Positions 1 through 8,643 of a DNA stretch of 63,757 bases are shown here, one piece after another. Every line of letters begins with the position of its first letter. Within the stretch, counting starts at the first letter, position 1. Below the pieces are notes generated by a model. That model worked only from the letters and a program-made list of their open reading frames with translations. It was not told the DNA's origin and ran no database searches. Location: positions 1 to 63,757 of the forward strand of contig CANIAS010000008.1 of NCBI GenBank assembly GCA_947465495.1, written 5' to 3'. The DNA comes from Candidatus Pollutiaquabacter sp. (GTDB lineage: Bacteria > Bacteroidota > Bacteroidia > AKYH767-A > 2013-40CM-41-45). A program made the translations under genes and the position numbers.

Positions 1-1392
1 AGGAAGGCCTGCGTCCGCAGGGTTCTTGATTTCAAAAACCTGTTTTCTGTCGTAGTTCATATTGCGGCCTTGTTTGTAACGAAGGTTGCTATTCACGGAC
101 TTGTCGCCAATCAACTTTACGGGTTCTTTAACTCGTATGGTTCCGTGATCGGTGGTGATAATGACTTTTACTTTTCGTTCGGATAAACGCTTGATGGTTT
201 CAAAAAGAGGAGAGTGTTCAAACCAGGAAAGCGTCAGTGAGCGGTAGGCTGCTTCGTCGTCGGCCAGTTCCCGAATCATCTCCATCTCGGTACGCGCATG
301 TGAAAGCATGTCCACGAAATTGTAGACGATTACGTTCAGCTTATTTTCCATGAGATTCGGCACTTCGTCGACGAGCTTCTTTCCGTCGTTGAAGTTGGTA
401 ATCTTTGTATAGGAATATTTGTAGTCCTTACGATGTCGCTTGAGCGTGTCCGCTAAGAATTCAGCTTCGTGCATGTTCTTTCCTCCCTCGTCCTCGTCAT
501 TCATCCATAATTTAGGAAAGCGAGACTCGATATCTGCCGGCATCAGTCCGGCAAAGATGGCGTTGCGAGCATATTGAGTAGCAGTAGGTAAAATGGCACA
601 ATAGAGCTCGTCTTCCAGGGTCCGGAAGTAATCATTTAATACAGGTTGAAGGATTCTCCATTGGTCGTATCGGAGGTTGTCGATCAGAATCATAAATACA
701 GGTTCTTGACTGCTGTCGACCACAGGCAGCACTTTTCGTTTTAAAAGTGTGTGGGATAGGACCGGCACGTCTTTTTCTGGGGCTTTAAGCCATTGCAGAT
801 AATTTTGTTCAATGAACCTAGTAAAAAGGTTGTTGGCTTCATTTTTTTGGGAAGTCAAAATCTCGTACATGCTTTCGTCCGTATTCTTTTCCAGTTCTAG
901 TTCCCAGAAAACTAGCCGACGGTAAACATCCATCCATTCCTGCCAGTTGAGGCGGTCTCCCAAGGTCATACCGATATTTCGGAATTCCTGTTGATAGGCC
1001 GATGCAGTCTTTTCACTGATGATTCGCTTGTTGTCAAGGATCTTCTTAAGGGATAGAAGAATTTGATTGGGATTCACCGGCTTGATTAGGTAATCGGCTA
1101 TTTTGCTGCCAATAGCTTCCTCCATGATGCGCTCTTCTTCACTTTTTGTAATCATGATGACTGGAACATCTGGATGCAAGTTTTTGAGACGATTGAGGGT
1201 CTCGAGTCCTGAAAGTCCAGGCATGTTCTCATCTAGAAACACAATGTCAAAACGCATTTTAGATGCGCGGTCTAAGGCATCTTCTCCATTCGAAACGGTA
1301 GTAACATCATACCCTTTTTCTTGAAGAAACAATTGGTGGGGTTTTAACAGGTCGATTTCATCGTCGGCCCATAGTATGCAGATTTTATCCAT
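1..1392 (-). CDS. porX: PorX, T9SS response regulator with PglZ domain (C-terminus cut off)
   Basis: The reading frame runs from ATG at 1392 off the left edge, so about 464 residues are visible; the family is usually a little over 500. The N-terminus is a CheY-like receiver (acidic pocket in WADDEID, phospho-acceptor Asp in FLDENMP, switch Lys in LIKPVNP). After a helical linker comes a PglZ domain of the alkaline-phosphatase superfamily, with likely metal ligands in LIDNLRYD, FVDML and TTDHG. In known Bacteroidetes PorX partners the histidine kinase PorY and controls type IX secretion; no porY is visible here. It diverges from the HD-phosphohydrolase gene. The family call is firm; the role in this organism is inferred. 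Confidence 0.95.
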   Translation of the reverse strand, partial: MDKICILWADDEIDLLKPHQLFLQEKGYDVTTVSNGEDALDRASKMRFDIVFLDENMPGLSGLETLNRLKNLHPDVPVIMITKSEEERIMEEAIGSKIADYLIKPVNPNQILLSLKKILDNKRIISEKTASAYQQEFRNIGMTLGDRLNWQEWMDVYRRLVFWELELEKNTDESMYEILTSQKNEANNLFTRFIEQNYLQWLKAPEKDVPVLSHTLLKRKVLPVVDSSQEPVFMILIDNLRYDQWRILQPVLNDYFRTLEDELYCAILPTATQYARNAIFAGLMPADIESRFPKLWMNDEDEGGKNMHEAEFLADTLKRHRKDYKYSYTKITNFNDGKKLVDEVPNLMENKLNVIVYNFVDMLSHARTEMEMIRELADDEAAYRSLTLSWFEHSPLFETIKRLSERKVKVIITTDHGTIRVKEPVKLIGDKSVNSNLRYKQGRNMNYDRKQVFEIKNPADAGLP

Positions 1393-1427
1393 AGTCGGAA
1401 ATTGAAAGCCGGTGTCGGCTATGCGGG

Positions 1428-1435
1428 CAAAGTTA
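1428..1435 (-). promoter_or_regulatory. Candidate -7 box for porX
   Basis: CAAAGTTA on the plus strand reads TAACTTTG on the minus strand, an exact match to the Bacteroidetes TAnnTTTG box. It lies 36 nt before the porX start. I see no good TTG box at the expected distance, so this is a moderate call. The rest of the 231-bp divergent region 1393-1623 holds no gene that I can recognise. Confidence 0.45.
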
Positions 1436-1623
1436 GTAATAGCAGGTGTGTACATGGGCTGAGTTATCGGAGATGAAGGATACTTATCAGATGACTTTTT
1501 AACGCATTCCATCCGAGGATATTTGATTTCATCCTCATTTTTAGGGATTGTTACCTAAAAGCTTCTTAGTTATATGGGTAAATCCGATATTTGCGATGGT
1601 TCCGAAGAGGAATTATTTGAATT

Positions 1624-2862
1624 ATGACAGCCGGGTCCAACTACCTCAAAATCATTAACGATCCCGTCTACGGGTTGATTAAGATACCGTTCGATAGTAT
1701 CTTCCGGTTGATTGAGCATCCTTATTTTCAGCGGCTTCGGAGAATACGACAGCTGGGTATGACTCATTTGGTTTATCCTGGAGCACATCATACTCGTTTT
1801 CATCATGCACTTGGGGCGATGCACCTCATGGGAGAGGCTGTTGATGTTCTTCGTTCTAAAGGTCATATGATCACTTCCGATGAGGAGGAAGCGGTTACCA
1901 TGGCCATTCTGCTTCACGATATCGGACATGGGCCGTTTTCACACGCTCTTGAACATAGTATCGTTAAAGGCATTCATCACGAAGAAATATCCGCATTGTT
2001 CATGGATCGTTTGAATGGCGATCTCGGTGGCAGACTCGGAATGGCGTTGGAGATATTTCGTGATCACTACCCGAAACGTTTTCTGCACCAACTGGTCTCT
2101 AGCCAATTGGATATGGACCGCTTAGATTATTTAAATCGCGACTCTTTTTTTACAGGAGTTTCAGAAGGAGTCATCAGCTTTGATCGAATCATCAAGATGC
2201 TAGAGGTGCATGACGACGCACTCGTGATTGAAGAAAAAGGGATTTATTCCATTGAAAAATTCATCGTGGCTCGCCGGCTCATGTATTGGCAAGTGTATCT
2301 TCACAAAACAGTCGTTAGTGCCGAGTGTCTGCTGACGGGAATTCTTCGAAGGGCTAAAGTAATTGCCAGAATGGACGAAACTTTATTTGCAACGCCATCC
2401 TTGAAGTGTTTTTTGTTGAATGATTATGTCAAGGCCGATTTCGATACCAATCCTGAATTGCTAGATCAATTCGCGCAACTCGATGATAGTGATATTTCAA
2501 CTTCGATAAAGATCTGGTCTGACCATGCTGATCCAATTTTATCAGATTTGTGTCGTCGTTTAATCAACCGGAATCTTTTTAAAATTATCCTTCGAAAAGG
2601 TCCGTTTGATTCCGCAGAACGCGATGTGCTTTGGAAAGCAGTTAAAGGGGATCTAAACTTGGATGAATCAGCGATGTCTTATTATTTTCTGGAAGGTAGT
2701 ATAGTTAATAACGCATATTCCACCTCGAATGATAAGATCAGGATTCTGATGAAGAACGGTGAGATTAAGGATGTGACCGAAGCGGCCGATACCTTAAATC
2801 TTAAAGCATTAAGTGAACCGGTTGAAAAATATTTCTGCTGTTTTCCCAAGGCGGAAGAATGA
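1624..2862 (+). CDS. HD-domain phosphohydrolase (dNTPase-like)
   Basis: This 412-residue protein belongs to the HD superfamily related to deoxyguanosinetriphosphate triphosphohydrolases. The metal site is visible: a His in FHHALG (about residue 60), the HD pair in LLHDIGHG (about 98-99), and a downstream Asp in LDMDRLDY. The N-terminal NDPVYG and FQRLRRIRQLG segments are typical of the group. It is the first gene of a plus-strand run ahead of lpxD, an arrangement I know from other Bacteroidetes. The substrate cannot be read from the sequence; hydrolysis of a nucleotide triphosphate is the likely reaction. ATG at 1624 was chosen because homology begins within the first ten residues. Confidence 0.88.
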   Translation: MTAGSNYLKIINDPVYGLIKIPFDSIFRLIEHPYFQRLRRIRQLGMTHLVYPGAHHTRFHHALGAMHLMGEAVDVLRSKGHMITSDEEEAVTMAILLHDIGHGPFSHALEHSIVKGIHHEEISALFMDRLNGDLGGRLGMALEIFRDHYPKRFLHQLVSSQLDMDRLDYLNRDSFFTGVSEGVISFDRIIKMLEVHDDALVIEEKGIYSIEKFIVARRLMYWQVYLHKTVVSAECLLTGILRRAKVIARMDETLFATPSLKCFLLNDYVKADFDTNPELLDQFAQLDDSDISTSIKIWSDHADPILSDLCRRLINRNLFKIILRKGPFDSAERDVLWKAVKGDLNLDESAMSYYFLEGSIVNNAYSTSNDKIRILMKNGEIKDVTEAADTLNLKALSEPVEKYFCCFPKAEE

Positions 2863-2927
2863 TCAACTTGTATCAGTCCTCACTATCTCTTTTTTTGTAA
2901 ATTCGTGCTGAAATCCAACCCCTTTAC

Positions 2928-3959
2928 ATGGAATTTACCGCGCAACAAATCAGCGACCTTCTAGGTGGAATTATTGAAGGTGATCCTGCTTCAAAAGTGA
3001 ATCGTTTAAGTAAGATTGAAGAGGGTGAACCGGGTTCATTGACCTTTCTGGCTAACCCTAAGTATACCGCCTTTATTTACGATACGTTGGCTTCCATCGT
3101 CATTGTTGATCGTGATTTTCAGCCGGAGAAAAAGGTTGCCGCCACGATGGTCCGTGTAGAGAGTGCGTATGCTGCATTTGCTAAATTATTGGATCTCTAC
3201 AATCAGATTCGTCGAGATAAAAAAGGTGTGGAGCAACCTTCGTTTATCGCTACTAGTGCTAAGTTGGGCGATAACTGTTACGTGGGTGCTTTTGCCTACA
3301 TCGGAGAGAATGTACGTATCGGTAATCATGTTAAAATCTACCCCCATGTTTATGTTGGCGATAACGTAATCATTGGGGATAACACCACTTTATTTCCCGG
3401 TGCAAAGATCTATTCTGATTGTGTCGTTGGGAAAGATTGTACCATTCATGCTGGAGTCATCATCGGTGCCGATGGTTTTGGCTTTGCGCCCAACAGTGAA
3501 AATAACTACCAAAAGGTAGCGCAAATCGGTAATGTTATCCTTTATGACCACGTGGAGGTTGGTGCTAACTCAACCATTGACCGAGCCACCTTAGGATCTA
3601 CCATCATCCATAAGGGAGTCAAGCTGGATAACTTGATTCAAGTTGCACACAATGTTGAGATCGGAGAAAATACAGTGGTCGCTGCACAAACGGGCATAGC
3701 TGGTTCAACTAAAATTGGCAGGGATTGCATGATCGGTGGGCAAGTAGGAATAGTTGGACACATTACCATCGCGGATGGCGTCAAAATAGCTGCACAATCT
3801 GGTATCGGCACAAGTATCCTACAATCGGGTGAGATACTTCAAGGATCTCCTGCTTTCAATATCAGTGATTATAAACGCAGCTACGTGGTTTTTCGAAAAT
3901 TGCCAGCCATCGAGAAACGCATACAAGAGGTAGAGAAAAAATCACGTGACGAGGACTAA
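2928..3959 (+). CDS. lpxD: UDP-3-O-acylglucosamine N-acyltransferase LpxD
   Basis: LpxD adds the second hydroxyacyl chain to UDP-3-O-acylglucosamine in lipid A synthesis, in the cytoplasm at the inner membrane. The 343 residues comprise an N-terminal uridine-binding domain (about 1-100, with [11 protein letters not shown]) and a left-handed beta-helix built of hexapeptide repeats (about 105-310) that contains GADGFGFAP and the expected catalytic His in QVAHNV. Length fits the family. It is followed by lpxC/fabZ and lpxA, so the early lipid A steps are clustered. A separate promoter precedes lpxC, so the three genes need not be strictly co-transcribed. Confidence 0.96.
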   Translation: MEFTAQQISDLLGGIIEGDPASKVNRLSKIEEGEPGSLTFLANPKYTAFIYDTLASIVIVDRDFQPEKKVAATMVRVESAYAAFAKLLDLYNQIRRDKKGVEQPSFIATSAKLGDNCYVGAFAYIGENVRIGNHVKIYPHVYVGDNVIIGDNTTLFPGAKIYSDCVVGKDCTIHAGVIIGADGFGFAPNSENNYQKVAQIGNVILYDHVEVGANSTIDRATLGSTIIHKGVKLDNLIQVAHNVEIGENTVVAAQTGIAGSTKIGRDCMIGGQVGIVGHITIADGVKIAAQSGIGTSILQSGEILQGSPAFNISDYKRSYVVFRKLPAIEKRIQEVEKKSRDED

Positions 3960-4002
3960 AAATACGTCCAATAGAGGTTGAAAAAGGACCTCAACTAATT
4001 CA

Positions 4003-4031
4003 TTGCCATATCCTTATAATTGTTATTTTTG
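4003..4031 (+). promoter_or_regulatory. Promoter of lpxC/fabZ (TTG-N18-TATTTTTG)
   Basis: TTG at 4003-4005 and TATTTTTG at 4024-4031, 18 nt apart, match the Bacteroidetes -33/-7 pattern. Transcription would begin near 4037, leaving a leader of about 40 nt before ATG 4077. This also argues against the upstream in-frame TTG at 4020, which lies inside the promoter. Confidence 0.6.
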
Positions 4032-4076
4032 AACGACTGTTCGAGCCGTACAAGGACTCCTTTAGCCGTGCACAAA

Positions 4077-5540
4077 ATGACTGAAAATCAATCTATTAAT
4101 AGCAGTATGATCCTGGAGCAGCCAGCCTCCAAAGGAGCTGGCCCTGTATTTCAAACAACCATTCGCGAAGCGGTTTCCATTTCTGGAGTTGGACTTCATA
4201 CGGGTGCCAGTGTAACACTTCGGTTTTTACCGGCTCCTGAAAATCATGGTTATAAGTTTCGCCGTATTGATCTTCCTGGTCAGCCTGTTGTTGAGGCGGA
4301 TGTTGACTTTGTTACCGACACTGATCGTGGCACTACGCTAATGAAAGATGGTGCACGTGTAAGTACGGTTGAACATGTTCTCGCCGCGCTGGTTGGTTTA
4401 GAAATCGATAACGTGTTGATGGAAGTGGATGGTCCGGAAATGCCAATTATGGATGGAAGTTCCAGGCCATTTATTGATTTACTGGATAAAGCTGGAACCA
4501 CCGAGCAGCAGGCGGAGCGTAAGTACATCGTGCTTACCGAAAATCTAACGTATGAAGATACTACCCGTCGTTCTGAAATGCTAGCCGTGCCCAGCGACGA
4601 GTATCGGATCACCGTTATGGTTGATTACAACAGTGATTTACTGGGCACCCAGCATGCCTCACTTTATAATATTAGAGAATTCCGCCAGGAGATCGCGGAT
4701 AGCCGGACCTTTGTGTTCTTGCACGAACTTGAAATGCTATTGCAACACAACTTAATTAAGGGTGGTGATATCAATAATGCGATTGTAGTGGTGGATAAGC
4801 CAATAGCGCAAGAGCAGCTGGATCGCTTAGCAAAGGTCTTTAATAAAGAGAATGTGAAAGCAGATCGAGGCTTTCTCAATAATGTGAAGTTGCGTTACAT
4901 CAATGAGCCTGCCCGACACAAACTCTTGGACATAGTGGGTGATCTTGCCCTTGTGGGCGCACCGATTAAAGGGCACATCCTGGCAGCACGTCCTGGACAT
5001 GTCGCCAATGTAGCTTTTGCAAGACAGATCCGTGAAATGGTGAAGAAGGAACGGTTGAAAGTGAAAGTGCCTGTCTACGATCCAAAGGCTAAGCCATTGT
5101 ACGACATCAATGCCATCATGAATATACTTCCGCACCGTTCCCCCTTCTTGTTTATAGACAAGATCACGGAACTGTCGGATCGCCACGTGGTAGGAGTAAA
5201 GAGTGTGACCATGAATGAATGGTTTTTCCCCGGCCATTTTCCTGGAGCACCTGTAATGCCTGGTGTTATTCAGGTTGAAGCCATGGCTCAAGTAGGAGGT
5301 ATTCTTGTACTAAGTACGGTTCCAGATCCTGAAAATTACCTGACGTATTTCCTGAAAATAGATAATACCAAATTCCGCGATATGGTTGTACCTGGTGATA
5401 CTATCATCTTTCACCTCGAATTGGCTGCGCCAATCCGACGGGGAATCTGCCATATGGTCGGGAAGGCATTTGTAGGAGATCGAGTTGTGATGGAATCAGA
5501 AATGATGGCACAAATTGTCAAACGCGACAAGAAGAAATAA
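4077..5540 (+). CDS. lpxC/fabZ: Bifunctional LpxC deacetylase / FabZ dehydratase
   Basis: This is a natural fusion of 487 residues. The N-terminal part is the zinc-dependent UDP-3-O-acyl-N-acetylglucosamine deacetylase LpxC, the committed lipid A step; zinc-site motifs STVEHVLAAL and GHILAARPGHV are visible. The C-terminal 145 residues are the hot-dog dehydratase FabZ, with HRSPFLFID, catalytic His in FPGHFPG and Glu in VIQVEAMAQ. The fusion is well known in Bacteroidetes and links fatty-acid elongation to lipid A supply. Start: ATG 4077 (MTENQS) is preferred to a TTG at 4020 that falls within the promoter. The lpxA gene follows after a short gap. Confidence 0.96.
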   Translation: MTENQSINSSMILEQPASKGAGPVFQTTIREAVSISGVGLHTGASVTLRFLPAPENHGYKFRRIDLPGQPVVEADVDFVTDTDRGTTLMKDGARVSTVEHVLAALVGLEIDNVLMEVDGPEMPIMDGSSRPFIDLLDKAGTTEQQAERKYIVLTENLTYEDTTRRSEMLAVPSDEYRITVMVDYNSDLLGTQHASLYNIREFRQEIADSRTFVFLHELEMLLQHNLIKGGDINNAIVVVDKPIAQEQLDRLAKVFNKENVKADRGFLNNVKLRYINEPARHKLLDIVGDLALVGAPIKGHILAARPGHVANVAFARQIREMVKKERLKVKVPVYDPKAKPLYDINAIMNILPHRSPFLFIDKITELSDRHVVGVKSVTMNEWFFPGHFPGAPVMPGVIQVEAMAQVGGILVLSTVPDPENYLTYFLKIDNTKFRDMVVPGDTIIFHLELAAPIRRGICHMVGKAFVGDRVVMESEMMAQIVKRDKKK

Positions 5541-5589
5541 TTTTAATTCACCTTTCAATCCTCCACGCGTGACTGCTTCCGCTAATCCG

Positions 5590-6366
5590 ATGTACTGGGC
5601 ACACCCAACCGCTAAAATTGGCAAAGATGTCAAGATTGATCCCTTTGCGGTGATTCATGAAAATGTGGAGATCGGCGATGGCTGTTGGATTGGCAGTAAT
5701 GTATCTATTTTTCCTGGTGCACGCATTGGTAAAAATGTACAGATCTATCCCGGAGCAGTTATTTCAGCGGTTCCGCAAGACCTTAAATTCGCCGGAGAAG
5801 AAACCTTTACTTACATCGGCGACAACACCATTATCCGTGAATACGTAACCATCAATCGTGGTACAGCTGCAGAAGGTAAAACCGTGGTGGGTTCCGATAA
5901 TCTATTGATGGCCTATGTGCATGTTGCGCATGATTGCCAAGTTGGTAGCCATTGCATTCTGGCAAACGGCGTAACACTGGCAGGACATATCACTATTCAT
6001 GATTACGCCATCATCGGCGGACTTACAGCCATTCATCAATTTGTTCATGTAGGTGCGCATGTCATGATTTCCGGAGGTTCTTTGGTTCGAAAAGATGTGC
6101 CGCCATTTGTAAAAGCTGCTCATGATCCTTTGGCCTATGTAGGGGTCAATTCCGTCGGCCTTCGTCGTCGTGGGTTTTCAAACGAAGCGATCGCTACCAT
6201 TCAGGAAATCTATCGGATTCTCTTTATTCGCGGGATCAATACGACCAATGCAATTCATGCAATCGAGTCTGAGATTCCTGAATCAGCCGAACGTAATCAG
6301 ATTCTAGCATTTATCAAACAAGCTTCGCGTGGATTGATGCGCGGTTATTCGAAAGACGAAGATTAA
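5590..6366 (+). CDS. lpxA: UDP-N-acetylglucosamine O-acyltransferase LpxA
   Basis: LpxA transfers a hydroxyacyl chain to UDP-GlcNAc, the first lipid A reaction. The 258-residue product is a left-handed beta-helix of hexapeptide repeats followed by an alpha-helical C-terminus (from about 185). The stretch around HVAHDCQVG carries the catalytic His, and ISAVPQDLKF is a family signature. The frame is open upstream into lpxC; I chose ATG 5590 (MYWAHP) because homology starts at WAHPTAKIG. GTG at 5569 is a possible alternative adding seven residues. The physical order is lpxD, lpxC/fabZ, lpxA. Confidence 0.95.
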   Translation: MYWAHPTAKIGKDVKIDPFAVIHENVEIGDGCWIGSNVSIFPGARIGKNVQIYPGAVISAVPQDLKFAGEETFTYIGDNTIIREYVTINRGTAAEGKTVVGSDNLLMAYVHVAHDCQVGSHCILANGVTLAGHITIHDYAIIGGLTAIHQFVHVGAHVMISGGSLVRKDVPPFVKAAHDPLAYVGVNSVGLRRRGFSNEAIATIQEIYRILFIRGINTTNAIHAIESEIPESAERNQILAFIKQASRGLMRGYSKDED

Positions 6367-6378
6367 TCATTAATCGTT

Positions 6379-7002
6379 GTGCAGATTCTTTTAGCCAATA
6401 CCGGTAAGAAATTCGTTCGTGAATGGATTTTCAGAGGAATCGATCTTGATATCAAATCGGGTGAACGGGTTGTTGTACTGGGTCCGAATGGGTCTGGGAA
6501 GTCTACGTTTCTGCAGCTAATGTCTGGATATGTACTTCCTTCTGTCGGGACCATTCGTTGGCTGTCGAATGGAGTGGTGGTGCCAGACGATGAGGTGTTC
6601 AGACATGTTTCCTTAGCTGCGCCATATCTTGAAGTCCCTGAAGAATTATCCCTGAACGAACTTGTGCAATTTCATTTTCGGTTCAAACCCCTACTAGCTG
6701 GACTTACCACTGCCGATGTGATTCTGCGTAGTGGATTGGAAAAACATGCTGATAAGCCAGTTCGGACCTTTTCCTCAGGAATGAAGCAAAGAGTACGTCT
6801 CATGCTAGCTTTTTGCAGCGATACTTCACTCTTATTGCTGGATGAACCATGTTCCAATTTTGATCGGCAGGCCGTGGATTGGTATCAAGCGATAGCTGCT
6901 CAATTTTTGGGTAATAGGACCGTGGTGGTTTGTTCTAATCACCAAGATCAAGAATATACTTTTTGCCATCGTCAATTGAATGTAGGGGAATGGAAAGTAT
7001 GA
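6379..7002 (+). CDS. ABC transporter ATP-binding protein, no permease nearby
   Basis: A 207-residue ABC ATPase with Walker A GPNGSGKST (about residues 37-45), a variant signature FSSGMKQR in place of LSGGQ, and Walker B LLLLDEPCSNFD. The FSSGMKQR form and short length resemble ABC-2 exporter ATPases and CcmA. The start is GTG at 6379, just after lpxA; no better ATG exists before Walker A. It overlaps tsaE by the ATGA at 6999-7002, so the two are probably translationally coupled. No membrane component is encoded in the window, so the substrate is unknown. A link to the envelope is suggested only by the lipid A neighbours. Confidence 0.88.
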   Translation: MQILLANTGKKFVREWIFRGIDLDIKSGERVVVLGPNGSGKSTFLQLMSGYVLPSVGTIRWLSNGVVVPDDEVFRHVSLAAPYLEVPEELSLNELVQFHFRFKPLLAGLTTADVILRSGLEKHADKPVRTFSSGMKQRVRLMLAFCSDTSLLLLDEPCSNFDRQAVDWYQAIAAQFLGNRTVVVCSNHQDQEYTFCHRQLNVGEWKV

Positions 7003-7427
7003 GTATGCCTCAGGTACATGTGGTGGATCATCTAGATCAACTACCTACAATCGCGGAGCAATTACTCCAGTTGTGTGGTGATTGCAGAATTGTCGCGTTC
7101 ATTGGTCCAATGGGAGCCGGCAAGACGACTTTTATCCGGTCAATTTGTGCAATTATGGGAGTAAAAGAAAATGTTAGCAGTCCTACGTTTTCAATTGCGA
7201 ATGAATATCGTTCTGAATCGATGGGGCGTATTTTTCACTTTGATTTTTATCGCTTGAACCGTCCTGAAGAGGCATTCCAAATTGGTGTGGATGAATATTT
7301 TACATCTGGTGATTGGTGCTTCATCGAATGGCCCGAAAAAATATTAAATTTATTGCCAGAACAGCGGGTGGAGGTACGAATCGAATCGAATGGTACTACC
7401 CGAATGATCACTTTAAATAATGGCTGA
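6999..7427 (+). CDS. tsaE: TsaE, t6A tRNA modification ATPase
   Basis: TsaE (YjeE) is the ATPase that works with TsaB and TsaD to place threonylcarbamoyl on A37 of ANN-decoding tRNAs. The product of about 142 residues carries Walker A GPMGAGKTTF, the SSPTFSI switch region, and the HFDFYRL and FIEWPE motifs typical of the family. ATG 6999 was chosen because it forms an ATGA overlap with the preceding stop; ATG 6990 and 7005 are alternatives. It overlaps the alanine dehydrogenase gene by 8 nt. The synthase gene tsaC is near 38 kb in this window; tsaB and tsaD are not seen. Confidence 0.93.
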   Translation: MSMPQVHVVDHLDQLPTIAEQLLQLCGDCRIVAFIGPMGAGKTTFIRSICAIMGVKENVSSPTFSIANEYRSESMGRIFHFDFYRLNRPEEAFQIGVDEYFTSGDWCFIEWPEKILNLLPEQRVEVRIESNGTTRMITLNNG

Positions 7428-8643
7428 ATCAAAAAATCCCGGGATGTCCTCTTTCACTTCGTCGATGCTTTTGCCCCAGGAGCAGATGCTTGAGGTGAAG
7501 AAGCAGCGACGCCAACTTTTTATTGGTATTCCTAAGGAAATTTCATTCCAGGAGAATCGGATTCCCTTGGTTCCTGATGCTGTGATGCAACTGGTTAATA
7601 ACGGCCATGAAATACTGATCGAAGCAGGGGCGGGTGTAGCCTCCAACTTCCAGGATGCCGACTATAGCGAGGCGGGTGCCCAAATCTGCTATTCTCCCGA
7701 AGAAGTTTATAAAGCGGATATCATTTTGAAGGTAGCTCCCCCTTCCGATGCCGAGGTTGAACTCATCCAGACACGACAAACGTTGATTTCGATTTTACAG
7801 ATGAGTACTCAAAATGAGCCATTCATCCGAAAATTGTCTTCCAAAAAAGTAACGGCCATTGGGTATGAATTCATTCACGATGAAACCGGAGCATATCCAA
7901 TTATCCAAGCGATGAGTGAAATTGTTGGCAGCGCATCCATCCTGATTGCGGGTGAGTATCTTAGTAATGCCTTCAACGGCAAGGGCGAGCTCTTGGGCGG
8001 TGTAGCTGGTGTTCCACCTGCGCAAGTAGTTATCATCGGCGCTGGAACAGTTGGTGAATTTGCGGCACGTGCAGCGTTAGGACTTGGTGCTGATGTGAAA
8101 GTCTTCGATAATTCCATTGCGCGCCTTCGCCGTATTCAATCCCGACTCGGTCAGCGTATTTTTACCTCCATTATATCGCCTAATCTATTACTCAAAGAAT
8201 TGCGTACTGCGGACGTTGCGCTTGGAGCATTGCGAAGTAGTGAAGGTCGCACTCCCGTGGTTGTAACCGATGAGATGGTGGGAGAGATGCGAACTGGTTC
8301 GGTCATCATTGATGTTAGTATCGACCAGGGTGGTTGTTTTGAAACTTCTGAAGTCACCAATCACTCACAGCCGGTCTTTAAGAAACATGGGGTCGTGCAT
8401 TATTGTGTTCCTAATATTGCTTCACGCGTTAGTCGTACCGCTTCCATGGCGCTTAGTAATATTTTCACTCCGATATTAATTCGTGCCGGAGAAGAGGGAG
8501 GTGTCGAGGAGATGCTTTGGAAAGATAAGTCGGTCCGAAAAGGTGTTTTTATGTACCGTGGCTCGATTACCAATCGATTTGTTGCTGAAACTTGCAAACT
8601 CCCTTACAAAGACCTGGAGTTGCTCATGGCGGCTAGGATCTGA
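7420..8643 (+). CDS. ald: Alanine dehydrogenase family protein
   Basis: A 407-residue member of the alanine dehydrogenase / NAD(P) transhydrogenase alpha family, which interconverts L-alanine and pyruvate with NAD and ammonia. Visible motifs are GIPKEISFQENRIPL near residue 35, the GAGTVGEFAARAALGLGADV Rossmann loop near 207, and VPNIASRVSRTASMALSN near the C-terminus. It carries an N-terminal extension of about 30 residues compared with classical alanine dehydrogenases, which I recall as usual for Bacteroidetes homologues. It overlaps tsaE, so the ABC ATPase, tsaE and ald form one coupled string. Its stop directly abuts the convergent proline dehydrogenase gene with no intervening base. Confidence 0.88.
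   Translation: MAESKNPGMSSFTSSMLLPQEQMLEVKKQRRQLFIGIPKEISFQENRIPLVPDAVMQLVNNGHEILIEAGAGVASNFQDADYSEAGAQICYSPEEVYKADIILKVAPPSDAEVELIQTRQTLISILQMSTQNEPFIRKLSSKKVTAIGYEFIHDETGAYPIIQAMSEIVGSASILIAGEYLSNAFNGKGELLGGVAGVPPAQVVIIGAGTVGEFAARAALGLGADVKVFDNSIARLRRIQSRLGQRIFTSIISPNLLLKELRTADVALGALRSSEGRTPVVVTDEMVGEMRTGSVIIDVSIDQGGCFETSEVTNHSQPVFKKHGVVHYCVPNIASRVSRTASMALSNIFTPILIRAGEEGGVEEMLWKDKSVRKGVFMYRGSITNRFVAETCKLPYKDLELLMAARI

Noticed and set aside
1393-1623. tRNA or small RNA in the porX/HD gap
   Set aside because: I found no cloverleaf, CCA end or hairpin-plus-T-run; the gap seems to hold promoters only.
4020-4076. In-frame TTG start for lpxC/fabZ
   Set aside because: It lies within the TTG/TATTTTTG promoter and the added residues are not conserved; ATG 4077 is better.
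4827-5291. 154-codon open frame antisense to lpxC/fabZ
   Set aside because: It is antisense to strongly conserved FabZ/LpxC motifs and its composition looks like a shadow frame.
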